From IMG/VR virus record IMGVR_UViG_3300025030_000321, positions 1 to 31,750 of that record: a stretch of 31,750 nt of DNA; one strand, written 5' to 3'. The stretch comes from a virus. The notes beneath the pieces were generated by a model that was not told where the DNA came from, ran no database searches, and saw only the letters and a program-made list of their open reading frames with translations. A program made the translations under genes and the position numbers. Position 1 is the first letter of the stretch, and each line of letters starts with the position of its first letter. Below are positions 29,102 through 31,750 of this stretch, piece after piece.

Positions 29102-29971
29102 ATGACCGACAGGGACAAAAAGGAGATCGGCAGTAAGTTCTGGAACAAGGGGAAGTGGGATAACTTTGTCCTTCCGTTTCTAAAAGAGAGAGGGACGTTT
29201 GTAGATATGGGGTGTAATGCGGGGTTGTTTCTTTTGTTTGCCCAGCAGGAAGGATTCGATAGGATTATAGGTGTTGATTCAGATGAGGGAGCGGTTAAAC
29301 GTGGTTTAGAGTGGCGGGACAGTCATGGAGGCAAGTACGACATCGTCTTAAAGAGGATGGAGGAGTGTATAGACGACCTTCCCGTAGCAGACTACACTGT
29401 TTTTGCCAACGCACACTACTACTTCACTATAAACGACTGGCTGGACTATTTAGACAAGCTCCAATACAAAACCCGTTATTGCATTATAGTTACAGCCGAG
29501 AAAAGACACGGTAACAGATGCTGGGCACAGGCCCACGTCCCAGATATACGAAATTACTTTAAGACTTGGAAAGAAGAAGGTTTTATTGACGAGCTACCAT
29601 TAGAAGGCGACCCCATGCCCCGAAGGCTGTGGGGACTTCTCTTTAAAAGCCCACATCTTGAGAAAGTCCCTATCGGTAGTTTGGACTGTGGAAACCACGT
29701 ACAAGACCAGTTTTACGCAGAGATAGATAAAGGCGTCCCTTATCAAAAGACAAGATACTACAGAATACTCAAACCCTATCGCAAGAAGTGGAGTGAGGAC
29801 AGGCTGAACAAATGGGTTGAGGAACGTATCAGAGTATATCAGGATTTAAAGAAGAACGGATTAAAAAAGCCTTTAATTATCAATTCAAGTAATCTCATCC
29901 TTGACGGAAACCATAGATACTCAATGATGAAACATTTAGGTTATAAGGAGGTAATAGTACGCAGGACTTAA
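29102..29971 (+). CDS. Methyltransferase fused to ParB/Srx-like domain
   Basis: 289 aa from ATG 29102 with GGGACGGAA upstream; an in-frame TTG at 29045 overlaps the previous gene and is less likely. Residues 15-150 form a class I methyltransferase: FVDMGCNAGLFL at 33-44, IIGVDSD and ADYTVFANAHYYF. Residues 190-289 form a second part ending LIINSSNLILDGNHRYSMM; DGNHR at 268-272 is the signature of ParB/sulfiredoxin-like domains, known as CTPases, kinases or nucleases. The fusion is unusual. It may couple sugar methylation to a nucleotide-dependent step. The function of the C-terminal part is inferred. Confidence 0.7.
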   Translation: MTDRDKKEIGSKFWNKGKWDNFVLPFLKERGTFVDMGCNAGLFLLFAQQEGFDRIIGVDSDEGAVKRGLEWRDSHGGKYDIVLKRMEECIDDLPVADYTVFANAHYYFTINDWLDYLDKLQYKTRYCIIVTAEKRHGNRCWAQAHVPDIRNYFKTWKEEGFIDELPLEGDPMPRRLWGLLFKSPHLEKVPIGSLDCGNHVQDQFYAEIDKGVPYQKTRYYRILKPYRKKWSEDRLNKWVEERIRVYQDLKKNGLKKPLIINSSNLILDGNHRYSMMKHLGYKEVIVRRT

Positions 29972-30603
29972 CCGTCATCTATATTTCATCAAACAGGGAA
30001 AAGCCTGAATTTGAGGCTAAAATAACGGTTGATTTAGTTAAAAAGTCTCAAGGGCTTCCCATTATCAGCGTTACCCAGAAACCGATGGATTTAGGACAAA
30101 ATATCTGCGTGGGAGATGTGGGAGCTTCTGGGTATAACTTTTTACGCCAAGTCCAGATAGCTTGCCAGAACGCCTTGACTCCTTTTGTCATTCACGCTGA
30201 AAGTGACTGTCTTTATCCCCCGGACTACTTCACGTTTACCCCGCCCAAATTGGATATCCCTTACAGGAACACAAATATCTACGTCCAGAAGTATAGGAAG
30301 GACTATTTTTGCAAGAAGAACAATTCAACTTTCTCTCAAATAGTAGGGAAAGACTTTTATCTTAAAAGGTTACATGAGTTATTCGGATATCAGCCGATAT
30401 GGAATATACAATATAAGAACTTCCCCAAAGAAATCAAAAAGAACCTTTTTGACAAGTTTGAATACTTTAATACCAAAAACTCCTGTATCTCATTCAAGAC
30501 AGGACAGGGAATGAGAAAGCACAGTAATTGCGATGAAATCCCCGTTTATAAGTTGCCGTACTGGGGGGATGTGCGGGAGTTGAGGAGAAATTATGAAGAT
30601 TAG
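29959..30603 (+). CDS. GT-like protein, paralog B, with probable ACG start
   Basis: 214 aa from ACG at 29959. No ATG, GTG or TTG lies between the upstream in-frame stop and Met43, and AAGGAGG (29945-29951) sits exactly seven bases before the ACG. The product aligns from there with paralog A: (M)QDLTVIYISSNREKPEF against MTDITIIFLTVNRVPEKW. Starting at ATG 30085 would remove the first strands. The metal motif is HAESDCLYPPDYF. Translation from ACG should be weak, or this could be a point change or sequencing error. The coding region otherwise is intact. Confidence 0.65.
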   Translation, partial: TQDLTVIYISSNREKPEFEAKITVDLVKKSQGLPIISVTQKPMDLGQNICVGDVGASGYNFLRQVQIACQNALTPFVIHAESDCLYPPDYFTFTPPKLDIPYRNTNIYVQKYRKDYFCKKNNSTFSQIVGKDFYLKRLHELFGYQPIWNIQYKNFPKEIKKNLFDKFEYFNTKNSCISFKTGQGMRKHSNCDEIPVYKLPYWGDVRELRRNYED

Positions 30604-31231
30604 TGAAGGATTGAAACTAAAGGGGCGTCCGGCTGAAATCCCTGATTGCGGAAGGAATGACCTTCCCGGGTTTTTCAAGGAGATGGGCTTTAAGAGAGGT
30701 ATAGAGGTTGGTGTGTTTCAGGGTGAATATACCGAAGTCTTAGCAAAGTCAGAACTTGAGATATACGGAATAGACCCCTGGTTGCAATATGAAGGGTATG
30801 TCTATAGTACCGGAAAGACAAAGGTGTATTTTAACGAAATGTACGAAAAGGCTAAAGAAAGATTGTCTCCATATAATAACGTCAAGTTAATAAGGAAAAT
30901 GTCTATGGACGCCTTAAAGGACTTCAAAGATGAAAGCCTTGATTTTGTTTATATAGACGCAAACCATACTTTCAAGTATATAGCCGAGGATATGTATTAC
31001 TGGAGTTATAAGATAAAAGACGGAGGGATATTATGCGGCCACGACTACGCTTATTTCAGACACAGATATATAGGCGGTGGCTGTCAGGTCAAGGAGATTG
31101 TCAATGCTTTTTCCTTTTCTTATGATCTTGATTTCTGGGTATTGGGCAGGAACAAAAAGATAAAAGGAGAGATAAGGGATGACTACCGGAGCTGGATGTT
31201 TATTAAGGATAAGAATTGGATACCCAAGTGA
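30593..31231 (+). CDS. Class I SAM methyltransferase (Methyltransf_24-like)
   Basis: 212 aa, overlapping paralog B by 11 bases. GIEVGVFQGEYTEVLAKS is motif I, ELEIYGIDPW motif II, then DESLDFVYIDANHTFKY and a GGILCGHDY strand, as in TylF/CmcI-type or Methyltransf_24 enzymes that methylate sugars and other small molecules. No membrane segment. A role in decorating the glycan made by this cluster is inferred from context. GTGA couples it to the next gene. Confidence 0.75.
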   Translation: MKISEGLKLKGRPAEIPDCGRNDLPGFFKEMGFKRGIEVGVFQGEYTEVLAKSELEIYGIDPWLQYEGYVYSTGKTKVYFNEMYEKAKERLSPYNNVKLIRKMSMDALKDFKDESLDFVYIDANHTFKYIAEDMYYWSYKIKDGGILCGHDYAYFRHRYIGGGCQVKEIVNAFSFSYDLDFWVLGRNKKIKGEIRDDYRSWMFIKDKNWIPK

Positions 31232-31750
31232 CCAAAGGGATACTTTATTACACCAACAACAGATTAGACGACAGGATATTCAAGGTAGTCCAGAAGCAAC
31301 TATTGACGATTGGACTGCCCATAGTCAGCGTGTCTTTGAAGCCGATAGATTTCGGCCAGAATATAGTAATGGACCTTCCGACAGGACTCGTAACTTTGAC
31401 AAAGCAGATTCTAAAAGGTCTGGAAACTATTACGACTGATGTGGTGTTTTTTGCCGAGTGTGATGTTTTATACAACCAGTCACACTTTAAGATAGAACTC
31501 GGAAAGAAAGACGCCTTTTATTACAACAATAATATCCTGCGGTGGGACTATCCAAAAGACAGGTTTGTATCCTTTAAAGCCCAAGTTGCGTTATTGGGTA
31601 TGTGCGCCTACAGGACTTTATTGCTTAGCCATTACACCCAAAAACTTAAATACATAACTGATAAGGGATTTGATAATAGGGATGGGGATTCGGGATGGAT
31701 GAGGTATATAGGCCATGAGCCGGGAAAGAGTGTAAAAGCGGGCGGCTTAT
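31228..31750 (+). CDS. GT-like protein, paralog C (3'-partial)
   Basis: GTG at 31228 overlaps the previous stop (GTGA), and the frame is open to the window end (174 codons). It starts TKGILYYTNNRLDDRIF and carries FAECDVLYNQSHF, the same AE-x-D-x-LY signature as paralogs A and B. LPIVSVSLKPIDFGQNIV also matches LPIISVTQKPMDLGQNIC in paralog B. It is likely a glycosyltransferase-like member of the cluster. Its C-terminus is outside the window. Confidence 0.6.
   Translation, partial: MTKGILYYTNNRLDDRIFKVVQKQLLTIGLPIVSVSLKPIDFGQNIVMDLPTGLVTLTKQILKGLETITTDVVFFAECDVLYNQSHFKIELGKKDAFYYNNNILRWDYPKDRFVSFKAQVALLGMCAYRTLLLSHYTQKLKYITDKGFDNRDGDSGWMRYIGHEPGKSVKAGGL

Noticed and set aside
30085-30603. 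GT-like paralog B starting at ATG 30085
   Set aside because: This would delete the first 42 residues that align with paralogs A and C, and no SD is near that ATG.
67-31475. Open frames of 60-120 codons on the minus strand
   Set aside because: All lie opposite longer + strand genes with SD sites or coupled starts, none shows a recognisable domain, and none has its own promoter and SD.
1-31750. Recoded stop codons (TGA as Gly or Trp) as in some uncultured bacteria
   Set aside because: TGA ends many genes in precise ATGA overlaps, and none interrupts a conserved domain.

Overview
The window is part of a tailed double-stranded DNA phage genome, free or integrated; nothing here proves either. 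Every supported gene lies on the + strand. Genes are packed with 4-base ATGA/GTGA stop-start overlaps, and TGA and TAA both act as ordinary stops, so the standard bacterial code fits. Base composition is moderately AT-rich and Shine-Dalgarno sites of the AAGGAGG type are common. The capsid gene looks like the N4-gp56 family and the large terminase like the PBSX type. The host cannot be named from the sequence; an uncultured bacterium with a glycan-rich surface is a reasonable guess.

Layout. (1) 1-4463: a very large internal-virion or polyvalent-type protein cut by the left edge, then a tail-fibre-like protein and a probable carbohydrate-binding adhesin. (2) 4472-7761: a Gly/Pro-rich protein, a coiled-coil/TM protein, a membrane-anchored protein, a Pro-rich peptide, a CHAP endolysin and a holin-like protein. 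(3) 7777-13639: early or accessory genes, many under 100 codons, including a small HTH regulator, several Cys-rich mini-proteins, a winged-helix replication initiator with a candidate iteron origin inside it, a secreted lysozyme-like protein, a DUF1064-type nuclease and a short cytosine-C5 methyltransferase. (4) 13636-20430: packaging and head genes (TerS, TerL, portal, likely scaffold, major capsid). The capsid gene is split by a group I intron carrying a LAGLIDADG endonuclease. (5) 20545 to the right edge: two small likely virion proteins embedded in a long glycan cluster with GT2 and GT4 glycosyltransferases, three related GT-like proteins, four methyltransferases or methyltransferase-like proteins, two CE4-like deacetylases, a shortened UDP-sugar dehydrogenase and an HNH-AP2 endonuclease. 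The last gene runs off the window.

How the parts may work together. Regions 4, 1 and 2 form the virion and lysis programme, assuming a circular or permuted map. Region 3 handles early regulation and replication. Region 5 could build or modify a glycan on the virion or on the host surface during infection; its enzymes fit sugar oxidation, transfer, methylation and deacetylation, but no substrate can be read from sequence.

Regulation. Five transcription-unit starts share an unusual arrangement: promoter-like sequence, short leader, compact hairpin, a run of U, then the AUG or SD-AUG. Three of them share the 10-mer TTGACTTGAT. Two other gaps (9384-9439 and 13270-13328) are filled by convincing RNA folds. 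The scaffold and capsid start sites lie in or next to hairpins.
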